A stretch of 64,000 nt of DNA from a virus. Shown here piece by piece: positions 30,565-39,165 of this stretch. Positions within the stretch are counted from its first letter, which is position 1. Each line of letters starts with the position of its first letter. The position numbers and the translations under genes are program-made. The stretch covers positions 86,361 to 150,360 of the IMG/VR virus record IMGVR_UViG_3300022891_000002. One strand, given 5' to 3'. The notes under the pieces were generated by a model. The model was given only the letters and a program-made list of their open reading frames with translations, was not told the origin of the DNA and did not search any database.

Positions 30565-32715
30565 TTATTTCTCATTCCAATTTTTACAAGTTAGTTTGTT
30601 AGGGTCAAAACATACATCTACCGGAATTGACTTAATCCAGTATCTCAATTCAGTATGTAAACAATTCATTACTGCACTATTAATCTCAAATGAATATTCA
30701 GATAAACCAATCCAGTTAAGTTCATCGTGGCAGTTATTACAAAATCTAGCTTTCCAATGAGGATTATTAAAGAACTCTATCTCTGCTTTACCTTGAGCAA
30801 ATTTAAGAATATCTGCTTCTCCACAGAGCCAAATTAGAGAAATAGAATCTGTATAAGGAACTTCATAAGTAGTATAGGTTTTACCTGTTTTAGTTGTAAA
30901 AGTCTTCTCTTGCTTTTTTAAATGTACCGTTCTATTAGTAAAAGTCTTACATTTACCGTAATGCCCTGAAGTAGGTTGACCATTAGCATTAAAGAAAGGG
31001 AATTCTATATTATACTTGTTACACTCTTTAACATAGTTTTGGATAAATTCGTAGAGTACATTATAAGTTTTTCTATAAGCTTGCTGAATTAATTTACATT
31101 GTTCTTCACTTACTTCTACCCCATTCTTTCTAAAGCTTGTTTGTATAGTTTTAGCTCCTGCCTGATTGAGACCTGAGTAATTAGCTTCCTTCCCGAACTT
31201 CCTGTACTTAGATATTAGTGGGTCAGGATTATCTTGTTTATATAAAGTTACTGCTTCGTCATACCCAAAATTGTGACCATCATAAATAGCAATAGAGTTA
31301 CCCATAATAATATGAGCATCTTTACCATTACCATAAATCTCTAATAATGTGGGGTCTTTAGATAATTCAGTACAGATTCTATAGTGACTCTGACTTAAAT
31401 CCATAATTCCCAAAAAATAACCTTCTGGGGCTTTAAAGAATGTTCTAAAGTCAGGTAATCCTTCTTCTTTAAAAAAACTTGGTGTTTTAGCTGGGTTCTG
31501 AAGTTGAGCGCCAATGTTAATAGCTTTCTTACTTCCCTTAGAATTTTTGTATTTTAAAGTACCATTACAACTTGACCTACCTGAACCTGAAGGAGTCATT
31601 TGTCTATAATTAGTACGAACAGAATAGAAGTCTTCCTCAGGATTCTTCCAAGCTACATCTCTTATACCTTCTGCATATTGAATAAGAACGTTCAAAGTCC
31701 TCATCCTTAGTAGAGCTTTAGCTTCTGGATACTTAACTCTTTTTAGTGCTTCTACGTCTAATGACTGTAATTTAAGCTCCGGCCATTTCTCATTAAAAGC
31801 TTGTCTTAGTAACTCTACTTGTCCCCAATTTACATCTGGAAAACTAACTGTGATAATCTCTTTATATTCTTCTAACTTTTTCCTATACTCAAAAACATTC
31901 TTTTCTAATAAATCCTTATCAATAGGAAAACCAAATACTTCCATTTCAATAAAAGCAGGAAGTACAAGAGATTCTGCCATTACGGAGTAATATAAGTCTT
32001 CTCTTATAACTAACTCCTGAATATATGGAAATAATTGTAGAGGTAAGATTGAGTCATTTCCTGAATAATTATACTTAGCATTTGAAATTCTCCATCCCCA
32101 ATCTTCTTTCTGTTCACTCTTATCTATTTCAAATTTAGTGTTGAAAAGAATGTTTACTCGTTCAGTAATAGCTTTAAGAGAGTGAGATAATAAACATCTA
32201 TCTTCTCTATTTTTAGATTTATTACCAGGGATTACTTCTACTCCTGCCCAAATTACTTGCGAACATAACATTAAATCTCTACAGCACAGTATTTTAATAC
32301 CTAAATGGTAGAGTAGAAAGTTACCATCAAACTTTAGATTAACCCCTACTACCGGGACTTTTAGATTCTCACATCTCTCTTTAAATACTTGGTAGAATCT
32401 ACTAGCAAAAAACTCTTTCTTCTTTTCATCTATATTATCTAAGTTTCCACCTAAATCATATATTAGTGCATAATATTGACCATCTACCTTGATTCCTACT
32501 GAGATAAGTCTTATTAACCCAAACTTAAAATATAATGCGCTATATTCTTCGTCACCATGAGTTTCTAAGTCAGTAGAGAATATCTTAGCAACTGAGAACT
32601 TATCTACCCATTCATTCCATACTTTATCTTCTACTTTGCCATGAACAATTATATTTGGCTCAAGAGGAACATCTTTTGCTAGTATATCTGACCACTTTAA
32701 CTGTAGAGTTTTCAT
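30565..32715 (-). CDS. Family A DNA polymerase
   Basis: 716 residues. N-terminal 3'-5' exonuclease: D49-L-E51 (exo I), NLKFDGNFL (exo II) and YSGNDS (exo III). Polymerase palm and fingers: motif A D439-L-S-Q-S-H444-Y-R, motif B R505...K509...Y513 (RKFGKEANYSG), motif C H663-D664-E665. Y513 equals E. coli Phe762; Tyr there, as in T7, usually gives fast, low-discrimination synthesis. H444 replaces the steric-gate Glu710 of E. coli Pol I. The replicative polymerase of this phage. Confidence 0.93.
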   Translation of the reverse strand: MKTLQLKWSDILAKDVPLEPNIIVHGKVEDKVWNEWVDKFSVAKIFSTDLETHGDEEYSALYFKFGLIRLISVGIKVDGQYYALIYDLGGNLDNIDEKKKEFFASRFYQVFKERCENLKVPVVGVNLKFDGNFLLYHLGIKILCCRDLMLCSQVIWAGVEVIPGNKSKNREDRCLLSHSLKAITERVNILFNTKFEIDKSEQKEDWGWRISNAKYNYSGNDSILPLQLFPYIQELVIREDLYYSVMAESLVLPAFIEMEVFGFPIDKDLLEKNVFEYRKKLEEYKEIITVSFPDVNWGQVELLRQAFNEKWPELKLQSLDVEALKRVKYPEAKALLRMRTLNVLIQYAEGIRDVAWKNPEEDFYSVRTNYRQMTPSGSGRSSCNGTLKYKNSKGSKKAINIGAQLQNPAKTPSFFKEEGLPDFRTFFKAPEGYFLGIMDLSQSHYRICTELSKDPTLLEIYGNGKDAHIIMGNSIAIYDGHNFGYDEAVTLYKQDNPDPLISKYRKFGKEANYSGLNQAGAKTIQTSFRKNGVEVSEEQCKLIQQAYRKTYNVLYEFIQNYVKECNKYNIEFPFFNANGQPTSGHYGKCKTFTNRTVHLKKQEKTFTTKTGKTYTTYEVPYTDSISLIWLCGEADILKFAQGKAEIEFFNNPHWKARFCNNCHDELNWIGLSEYSFEINSAVMNCLHTELRYWIKSIPVDVCFDPNKLTCKNWNEK

Positions 32716-32989
32716 ATGTATACCTATCTACTGTTTTCCAGAAATCTTTTGCATAAGAATAAGGAGACTCACCTACTACAAATATGTCCATACTTTCTCC
32801 GTTTAAATAGATACACCCTGAGTAAGGAGCATCGCAATCATCACCATACTGACTCTCTACTTTACAGACAAATCCCGCGTAATGTAAATCTTGGTTACAA
32901 AAATCTCTTTGCCATCTTATTAGCTCATCTATACCTACTAAGTTACTTAAATACTCTCGAATATCTTTGTGTTCTAAATTATTACTCAT
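32660..32989 (-). CDS. Hypothetical Cys-containing protein, 109 aa
   Basis: Contains FCNQDLHYAGFVCKV, DDCDAPYSGCIYLNG and ends in RYTSKRCSS. Overlaps the polymerase start by 56 nt in another frame. Separated by 50 nt from the divergent Acb2-like gene. Unknown. Confidence 0.55.
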   Translation of the reverse strand: MSNNLEHKDIREYLSNLVGIDELIRWQRDFCNQDLHYAGFVCKVESQYGDDCDAPYSGCIYLNGESMDIFVVGESPYSYAKDFWKTVDRYTYENSTVKVVRYTSKRCSS

Positions 32990-33039
32990 CTTACTTCTCC
33001 TTATATGTTAAACTTTATTAGTTCCAATCAATTAGTTAC

Positions 33040-33294
33040 ATGACTCCTAAATTTTTGACCAAGTTAGAAGACTTATTTAGCTACCATCCTCCTAAGACTG
33101 ATGAAGAAAGAGAACAACATAACGTAGTCAACCAAGCATCTATTGAATACGCAAAGTCACTAGCTCAAGTAGTAAAAAATCCTGCTGAGCTAACTACTAT
33201 CCTTAGAGAAATTCAAAAGGTACGTATGTTAGCCAATGCTTCTGTATGTTACGAACGAGTAGGTATTAATTATCGAGACTTGTTCTCTGAGTAA
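33040..33294 (+). CDS. Acb2-like cyclic-nucleotide sponge (anti-CBASS)
   Basis: 84 residues on the plus strand, alone within a minus-strand region. F13-S-Y15-H-P-P at 13-18 and a helical hairpin, NQASIEYAKSLAQVV then ELTTILREIQKVRMLANASV, match the Acb2/Vs.4 family (pattern F-[TS]-YHPP...; ..KVxEAVMWANAxI). Acb2 proteins form hexamers that bind CBASS and Thoeris cyclic dinucleotides or trinucleotides; Tyr and Lys of the N-helix contact the ligand, here likely Y15 and a nearby Lys (K19). The WANA tryptophan is replaced by Leu (MLANASV). The terminator behind it and its own promoter region point to separate, early expression. Confidence 0.65.
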   Translation: MTPKFLTKLEDLFSYHPPKTDEEREQHNVVNQASIEYAKSLAQVVKNPAELTTILREIQKVRMLANASVCYERVGINYRDLFSE

Positions 33295-33310
33295 GGTTAG
33301 TAAGAGAAGG

Positions 33311-33349
33311 CCTCTAGAGTTTATTAGTAGTTCTAGAGGATTCTTCTTT
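33311..33349 (+). terminator. Terminator after the Acb2-like gene
   Basis: Perfect 8-bp stem CCTCTAGA/TCTAGAGG (33311-33318 and 33332-33339), 13-nt loop, then a T-rich tail ATTCTTCTTT. It stops plus-strand transcription and may also serve the convergent gene. Confidence 0.75.
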
Positions 33350-33355
33350 ATCTAC

Positions 33356-33769
33356 TTACTTCAGGAACTCTTCTTCTATAATGTCTGCTATTTGTTCAAA
33401 AGATAATTTAAATCTATCATTGAGACTAATCAATGATACCTGCTCTCTATCTATATAAGACATACCTACTTTCTCCATCTGATACATAGGTAACTTAGAA
33501 TTAGTAGTTTTTATCAGAACATTATTACAGTCAATACCTAGATAACCTAACATTGAGTTAGGAAGTACGCCACTACTACCACTAAACATATAACACTCTT
33601 TATCTGTAGGCTCCAGATTCCAATCAATACCTAAGTCTTTCTTACTAATATCACAAAAGACTCCTAAGCAACAAAACTCATCATTTATATTCCTAAGTGC
33701 TTTTCTTCCTTGCTTGTATTTACCACTTCTTAAAGCATCTACACATTTCTGAATCCTTTCTCTATTCAT
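33356..33769 (-). CDS. Conserved phage hypothetical (ALRSGKYKQG family)
   Basis: Start set at the ATG at 33769 (MNRERIQKCVDALRSGKYKQG). Blocks ALRSGKYKQGRKALR, FCCLGVFCDI, W, LPNSMLGYLGI and SLNDRFKLSFEQIADIIEEEF match a widespread small family in phages and cyanobacteria whose role I do not know. Confidence 0.65.
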   Translation of the reverse strand: MNRERIQKCVDALRSGKYKQGRKALRNINDEFCCLGVFCDISKKDLGIDWNLEPTDKECYMFSGSSGVLPNSMLGYLGIDCNNVLIKTTNSKLPMYQMEKVGMSYIDREQVSLISLNDRFKLSFEQIADIIEEEFLK

Positions 33770-34205
33770 TGTCTTGTCCTCCCTCAGAACAATCAAACCA
33801 ACTAATTAGATAAGACACACTTTCAGGTGTTAGTTTATAACCTAAGATTTCTTCTCTGCTATCAAACCATGCACCTCTAATACTACTTCCCCAAGTCAAA
33901 TACTGAATAAGGAACTGAACATAAACAATGTAAGTGTATTGCAACTCTTCATCATCAGGAAAAAGATAGTTTTGATTTGGCTTAGTAGGTACATCTTTCT
34001 TGTTATGGAAGTAATGAATACTCTTGATAATGTCCAATATGTATTCCCCAATCTCTAAACTAAAGTCATCACAGTAAGTAGTTAAGTCTAAAACCTCATC
34101 AACTAGGAAAATTAGTCTTTTTTCCCTTTCTGTATATTCATCAGGTTTAGATAAGCCCCAAACATAAAGGAAGTCTTCGTAACTATCTTTATGAGTAATA
34201 TTCAT
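33762..34205 (-). CDS. Hypothetical protein, 147 aa
   Basis: Helical (TYCDDFSLEIGEYILDIIKSIHY; YTYIVYVQFLIQYLTWG) with an acidic end. Overlaps both neighbours. Not recognised. Confidence 0.6.
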   Translation of the reverse strand: MNITHKDSYEDFLYVWGLSKPDEYTEREKRLIFLVDEVLDLTTYCDDFSLEIGEYILDIIKSIHYFHNKKDVPTKPNQNYLFPDDEELQYTYIVYVQFLIQYLTWGSSIRGAWFDSREEILGYKLTPESVSYLISWFDCSEGGQDNE

Positions 34206-34675
34206 TGATTGTCACACATCCATCTATATAACTCCGTAACTCTTTCAATAGCTAGCTCTAAATCCGGGTCATTTTTATATCTCATTTCACTAATATGAGC
34301 AGATACTCCGTTTCTATACTGCATTCTTTTATAATCATCCATTAGATACAAGTACATAAACTTAGCAATATTATCTAAAACATTAACACTGAAGAAATTA
34401 GCTAATGAAGTTAGTGATTCATAAAAGACTATCTGAACTTGCATCCACATAATCTCAAAATGTTCTTTCATAGTTATCTCCTTGTAAGTAGTTGTCCAAT
34501 TGTAAAACTCAATCCACAAGTCAGCTAACTCAAAATCAAAATCTATTCTCAACTCACGAATTCTTAAAGCTGCATTATTTCTAGCTTCTAATCTTTCTGA
34601 TTCACACATCCCTTTATAAGCCGTCTTCATCAGCCAAAGAGATATAGACTTAGCAATCTTATCTAGTAAAGTCAT
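34202..34675 (-). CDS. Internally duplicated helical protein, 157 aa
   Basis: Two diverged repeats: LLDKIAKSISLWLMKTAYKG...LADLWIEFYNW (about 3-62) and VLDNIAKFMYLYLMDDYKRM...AIERVTELYRW (about 98-153). Suggests a symmetric helical fold. Function unknown. Confidence 0.6.
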   Translation of the reverse strand: MTLLDKIAKSISLWLMKTAYKGMCESERLEARNNAALRIRELRIDFDFELADLWIEFYNWTTTYKEITMKEHFEIMWMQVQIVFYESLTSLANFFSVNVLDNIAKFMYLYLMDDYKRMQYRNGVSAHISEMRYKNDPDLELAIERVTELYRWMCDNQ

Positions 34676-34950
34676 TATTCAACATTAAACGCATCATATT
34701 CGTCAATCCATTCACAGGCAAACTTAATTATCTCCTCTACTGAGAGATGAATGTCTATTACTTGATTAACTGACCTACCATACTTATAAATCCCAACATC
34801 ATAGATACCTTCTTGTCTTGGGGTTACGTAGATTTCGTACTCTTTGTACTGTACTAATTCCTCTTTTCTATTATCTTTGACTCCAAAAGCACATTTAACA
34901 ATATTACCTAAAGCATTTTCTAAGTATTTATTTAAGTAATTCATGTTCAT
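34675..34950 (-). CDS. HicB-like paralogue, 91 aa
   Basis: VQYKEYEIYVTPRQEGIYD, IDIHLSVEEIIKFACEWIDEYD. Paralogue of the next gene upstream. HicB-like strand order but diverged. Unknown function. Confidence 0.5.
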   Translation of the reverse strand: MNMNYLNKYLENALGNIVKCAFGVKDNRKEELVQYKEYEIYVTPRQEGIYDVGIYKYGRSVNQVIDIHLSVEEIIKFACEWIDEYDAFNVE

Positions 34951-35188
34951 CTACCCAAGTACGTCCTAACATCTCTACTATATCTCTAGTATCGTCGTCA
35001 TCACCTACCCCTCTACATACTTCTTTTCCATCTTTATTGACTTGCATAAAATAATATTTCTTCCCTGAAGTTCTCCACATAGCAGTTGTACATATCTCAT
35101 AATCTTTGTAGATAAAACATTGAGGTCTATCTTCGTGGTTATTTTCTGAAATAAACTGTTTTACTCTTCTCAACCAAACTTCTAACAT
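34928..35188 (-). CDS. HicB-like paralogue, 86 aa
   Basis: CFIYKDYEICTTAMWRTSG, YYFMQVNKDGKEVCRG, then IVEMLGRTWVDEHELL: same plan as 34675-34950. Overlaps that gene by 23 nt. Function unknown. Confidence 0.5.
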   Translation of the reverse strand: MLEVWLRRVKQFISENNHEDRPQCFIYKDYEICTTAMWRTSGKKYYFMQVNKDGKEVCRGVGDDDDTRDIVEMLGRTWVDEHELLK

Positions 35189-35211
35189 GAGTAACTCCTA
35201 TTCTTAGTAGA

Positions 35212-35237
35212 AGTGGGCATAATCAAGTACACCCACT
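35212..35237. other. Intercistronic hairpin AGTGGG/CCCACT
   Basis: 6-bp stem (35212-35217 and 35232-35237), loop 14 nt, between the Sak3-like gene and the next genes downstream. No U-run on the minus strand. Confidence 0.45.
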
Positions 35238-35248
35238 AATAAAATAAA

Positions 35249-36043
35249 CTATTGTGCTTTTCTTGCTTTCTGTGCTTCTATAGCTGCTTCAATCTCTTTC
35301 TTGAGGTCATTAGCTACTTTGTTTAGCATTAGAATAGAGCTACCAAAGTTAACTATTTTCTTATCTACTTCTCTTCCAAGTCTAGTAGAACTTTTAATAA
35401 TCTCATCTATCTTCTTGAACTTATCGCTTTCTGTAGTAGAACCTTTACCTACATCTTCCCTAGTAAATATCCTTAGAGCTAGACCTGTATTAAGAGCAAT
35501 TACCTTAACAGCAGCTCTCATACAGCTATCATTGATGTCTCTAATATCTGGATTGTAAACTGCATCATTAGTGTTACTCATTACCGGGAATAACATAGAA
35601 GGAGTTCTAAGTCCTGTAACTACATCTACTAAGTAAGGCATAACTGCTACACCTCTATTGTCATAGTAGAGTTGGTCACTATACTCAGCAATCTCTTTCT
35701 TAAGACTCTTCTCTTTCTTCCAATCTTTCTCTTCTTTTAAGAGTTCTTGCTTTTCTACTATTAATTGTTCAAACCTGTCTTTAGCTTCCTTTTTAAGATT
35801 GTTCTCTAGTTTAAATGTAAGTAATCCACTACTATTTCTTTCAAATTCTACTACTAGATTAGGAAAATAACGCATTAGAAGATTCTTAGCAGCGCTCCAA
35901 CTTAGATATTCTAGCTCTCCTTGACCAGGTTTAACGTAGATGTGGTAAGCATAGTCGTAGTTATCGTAAGCAGCTATAAACTCTTCTTTTGAAATACTTA
36001 GATATACTGGTGTGGTTTGACTCATTTCATTCATCTTGTTCAT
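35249..36043 (-). CDS. Sak3-like (DUF1071) single-strand annealing protein
   Basis: 264 residues. LEYLSWSAAKNLLMRYFPN (about 44-62), RGVAVMPYLVDVVTGLRTPSMLFPVMSNTN and INDSCMRAAVKVIALNTGLALRIF match the DUF1071/Sak3 recombinase pattern (YvSWa.A, LPVMd..N, IN.A.MR.LvKaIAm.GLGL.iy). A long coiled coil (KDRFEQLIVEKQELLKEEKD) is inserted in the first half. Anneals complementary ssDNA; pairs with the PD-(D/E)XK nuclease at 39809. Confidence 0.75.
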   Translation of the reverse strand: MNKMNEMSQTTPVYLSISKEEFIAAYDNYDYAYHIYVKPGQGELEYLSWSAAKNLLMRYFPNLVVEFERNSSGLLTFKLENNLKKEAKDRFEQLIVEKQELLKEEKDWKKEKSLKKEIAEYSDQLYYDNRGVAVMPYLVDVVTGLRTPSMLFPVMSNTNDAVYNPDIRDINDSCMRAAVKVIALNTGLALRIFTREDVGKGSTTESDKFKKIDEIIKSSTRLGREVDKKIVNFGSSILMLNKVANDLKKEIEAAIEAQKARKAQ

Positions 36044-36071
36044 GATTTATATTATTTCCTAATGTCAACTT

Positions 36072-37475
36072 TTAAGATAGTGATTTTAAACGGTCTTGTT
36101 CTTCAACTGGTAGAAGTCTAAACACAACTTCTTTATCTCTAACAGACATTCCTTTAAATGCTTCAAATACTTCTTTCTTAGTAGTAGCAGTTTGTACTTG
36201 AACTGAGATATCCTGAAGTCTTAAATCTAACTCTTCTGCTTTGCCTAAGATACCTAAGTCTCCGTAGAGTTCTAGGATATAGTTCGGGATATAGTAGAAG
36301 TTTTTACCTTTACTTCTGTTACTCTCTAAAAAAGAACTCTCAAGTAGTCTATCTAAAGCTAACTCTAACTTTTCTAGACTTTCTACTGATAGTTGTTCTG
36401 CTATTTCCTCAATAGATAAACCTAAGTCTATTACTCCTTCTCTATTCTCTTCTTGCTTTAGTAATGTGATAATCTTAACTTCTAATGTGGTTAGGTCAGG
36501 TGTTACTCCTTCTTCTTCTAGTAACTTAAGTTCTTTTTTAAAATCAACTACAAAACTTGCACCTGTACCATCTCTAGGAGTAGTCTTTATTACCAATGAT
36601 TTCTTAGAGTATTTCTCACCCTCATAGTAAGTAACATCCCAAAGCATATTAGCATTACCATCAAGAGCAGATGTACCTGATGACTTACCTCCTTTGTTAT
36701 GGTGATGTAGAAGTATAATAGCTATATTCTGCCCGTTAGCGTAATCTTGTAGAAGTCCAGAGGGATTAGCCCAATCTGCACTATTTTCAGATACACTAGC
36801 AGACCTCATAGCAGCTCTTAACGTATCTACTACTATCAAATCTACTTTATGTTTCTTAGAGAACTTCCTGACATCTCTCTTTATTTGGTCAATACCTTTA
36901 GCAATGTTAATCTGTCTAACAATGATTATCTTATCGTTTTCTATTAAGTCACGTACATCAGGATTATCATCATCATCAAATCTATTACTGAGGAATCTAT
37001 TTCTTACTATAGTCATAGGTTCTTCAGCCTGATATACTATAGTAATCCCACATCTCCTAGTAGGAAGACCTAAAAACTCCTTAGTAATGTAAATAGATTT
37101 AAGTAACGCATATATAAGTCTACTTTTACCTTGTTTAGCAGGCGCTCTTATTATAGTTACTCCAGTAGGAACTAACCTAGGAACGATAGAACCAGTTAAC
37201 TCACTGTTCTTAAAGTTGATTACTTCCTTAATTGTGTAATACTTTTTAACGTCTAAAGTAGTGTTCCTTCTACTAAGATAGTGTCTAGTAACTGTTTGAA
37301 CATCCTTTACACCTAAATTAACCCCATATATCTTGTGTATCTTATCTAATGCGTATTCTAAATCAACTTCATCAAGAATATCTTCTTCCGCTCGTAGATG
37401 TAAATTATCTAATGCTTGAAGATACTGTTCTTTTATCTCACTTATCTTGATATCGACTTGTATCTCTGAACTCAT
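36072..37475 (-). CDS. RepA/DnaB-like hexameric replicative helicase
   Basis: About 467 residues from ATG 37475; the frame opens at GTG 37487. RecA-type ATPase: Walker A IIRAPAKQGKSR (GK-S at 116-118 of this start), acidic VYQAEEP (H1a-like), Walker B VDLIVVDTL, LLHHHNKGGKSSGTSALDG sensor. AAA_25/RepA-like family. Unwinds the fork ahead of Pol A. Its start overlaps the primase end. Confidence 0.85.
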   Translation of the reverse strand: MSSEIQVDIKISEIKEQYLQALDNLHLRAEEDILDEVDLEYALDKIHKIYGVNLGVKDVQTVTRHYLSRRNTTLDVKKYYTIKEVINFKNSELTGSIVPRLVPTGVTIIRAPAKQGKSRLIYALLKSIYITKEFLGLPTRRCGITIVYQAEEPMTIVRNRFLSNRFDDDDNPDVRDLIENDKIIIVRQINIAKGIDQIKRDVRKFSKKHKVDLIVVDTLRAAMRSASVSENSADWANPSGLLQDYANGQNIAIILLHHHNKGGKSSGTSALDGNANMLWDVTYYEGEKYSKKSLVIKTTPRDGTGASFVVDFKKELKLLEEEGVTPDLTTLEVKIITLLKQEENREGVIDLGLSIEEIAEQLSVESLEKLELALDRLLESSFLESNRSKGKNFYYIPNYILELYGDLGILGKAEELDLRLQDISVQVQTATTKKEVFEAFKGMSVRDKEVVFRLLPVEEQDRLKSLS

Positions 37476-38430
37476 CTTCAAATACACTCACTAGGTTACT
37501 ATCAGGAAACTCAGTTATAAAATCTGCCACATCATAACCTCTCTTAAAATCTAGTCCGCACCCTATGGGCTGTAACAGTTTAGTTCTTAAATCAAATATC
37601 TTACATGGTAGTCTCATTTCCCATACTGCTTTCTGAAATATTAATGCTTTCTGCATTCCTTTAGCGTCTAAGTCAGGTAAGTAAAGGAACTGAAGAACAT
37701 TAGGTATCTTACTTCTACTAACCTCTATGACTTCTTGTATTTTAGTAATAGATGTTGTGTAACTACCTAATAGACTCATTGCTTCTATACCTTTGTAGTT
37801 TAGGTACTCAACACATTTCTCCCCCTCAGCCACTATTATTAGTTCACTTACTAATGTTCTTTGGTTAGTAAATATAGGAAATATTCCTTCACCTATACCA
37901 TTAACCCATTGATAGTTAAACACTAATATAGAAACTACTAAGTAGATACCTAGTTGAATAGACAGAGAAATTATAAGAAATTTTATGGATACACCTTCAT
38001 TAAGTAACCTACCTGTCTGAGGTATAACTACTTTCTTACCATTAGACTTAAGACGATTAATTCTCTTAGTTCTTTGGTTAGTAGAGTATTGGTATAGAAC
38101 TATTCCATCTAAGTCTTGGTATTTATTGTTGAGGTCATTTAGTAAAGAGGGATTAGCTACTATACTTAGCTTTAAGTTACTTAGGTTAGGTACTGACTCT
38201 ACTACTTTAGGAACTTGTTTTGCTTTAGGTACATAAGTAATTCCTGAGTCTTGGTATATAAAAGCAGTTATCCTTTTAGTATCGCAGGTACATTTATAGT
38301 TCTTATAGTAAGAAGTTACCTTATTTATCTTAAGCCCTTTACTTCCACATAACGGACATATATACTCCATCCATGAAGGGTACTCTTTAACAAGTTCCAG
38401 ACGTTGCTCAAATAGTTCTATTACATCCAC
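37438..38430 (-). CDS. TOPRIM primase
   Basis: About 330 residues from the GTG at 38430, preceded 6 nt earlier by AGGAGG; an ATG at 38472 extends it by 14 codons but has a poor SD. N-terminal zinc motif: CPLCGSKG...YKCTC. TOPRIM domain: IIVAEGEKCVEYL with the Glu, then YLPDLDAKGMQKA with the DxD. Makes RNA primers. A strongly hydrophobic segment (SIKFLIISLSIQLGIYLVVS) precedes the TOPRIM domain and is unexpected. Confidence 0.82.
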   Translation of the reverse strand: MDVIELFEQRLELVKEYPSWMEYICPLCGSKGLKINKVTSYYKNYKCTCDTKRITAFIYQDSGITYVPKAKQVPKVVESVPNLSNLKLSIVANPSLLNDLNNKYQDLDGIVLYQYSTNQRTKRINRLKSNGKKVVIPQTGRLLNEGVSIKFLIISLSIQLGIYLVVSILVFNYQWVNGIGEGIFPIFTNQRTLVSELIIVAEGEKCVEYLNYKGIEAMSLLGSYTTSITKIQEVIEVSRSKIPNVLQFLYLPDLDAKGMQKALIFQKAVWEMRLPCKIFDLRTKLLQPIGCGLDFKRGYDVADFITEFPDSNLVSVFEDEFRDTSRYQDK

Positions 38431-38515
38431 ATATAACCTCCTTGGTAGTAGAGATAGTGAAGTAAGCTCCATAGGTCAAAGATAACTTACAGAGCTTAGT
38501 AGATTATTTAATTAC

Positions 38516-39163
38516 TTATGTTTCTAACGAGACAATATAAGAAATACTTAAGCCTTTGTCTTCTTGCTCTTTCTTCCATTTATAGAAGTCTTTTAAAGAA
38601 CATTCCGTAAACTTTTCACCCCATTCATCTTTATTTAATGTATAGCCTTCTTTTTCCTCTAATCTTTCCTCAATCCACTTAGCTGTAGGTGTTAAATAGG
38701 TTTCTTCCCAATAGTTATGCTCCTCATCTAGTAATTCTATGTTTCCCTCAATATGGAGAATTACAGGGTAAACCTCTCTACAGTAAAACCAGTCCTTTTC
38801 TAAAGACCTTCTAGTGTAGTAATAGACATTATTCCACCAACTCCTTTTAGAAAAACTAGAATCAAATACTGCACTTCCAAAGAAATACTTAGAATTTGAA
38901 AAGAATTGTTTAGTAGAGGTTTTAATTGCTTCCCAAAGGTAGAGTCTTAGTAGATTAGGAAAATGTGAGTATTTATCGTCAGCCCCTGTTTTTAAGTAGA
39001 AATCAATAAAAGGAGGGAACTCAGGAGTGTTGTATAATCTTAGTCTATTTCTATCTTTAGGCTCTCCCCAGAAATCATGGGGCATATAACTTACAGGAGT
39101 TACCCAAAAACCTTCACCATCAAAGTTTCTAAGTTTAACTTGAGTAGATATAACGTCTTTCAT
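38516..39163 (-). CDS. Tandem paralogue A of an aromatic-rich family, 215 aa
   Basis: Paralogue of 39166-39807: DVISTQVKL, FWVTPVSY, RLYNTPEFPPF, GSAVFDSSFSKRSWW, WFYCREVYPVILHIEGNIEL, WKKEQEDKG. Two neighbours, 2 nt apart. Aromatic, beta-rich. Function unknown; lies in the replication region. Confidence 0.6.
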   Translation of the reverse strand: MKDVISTQVKLRNFDGEGFWVTPVSYMPHDFWGEPKDRNRLRLYNTPEFPPFIDFYLKTGADDKYSHFPNLLRLYLWEAIKTSTKQFFSNSKYFFGSAVFDSSFSKRSWWNNVYYYTRRSLEKDWFYCREVYPVILHIEGNIELLDEEHNYWEETYLTPTAKWIEERLEEKEGYTLNKDEWGEKFTECSLKDFYKWKKEQEDKGLSISYIVSLET

Positions 39164-39165
39164 TT

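Noticed and set aside
32716-33021. Plus-strand open frame upstream of the Acb2-like gene
   Set aside because: Lies opposite 32660-32989 and the polymerase start with no ribosome site or family signal.
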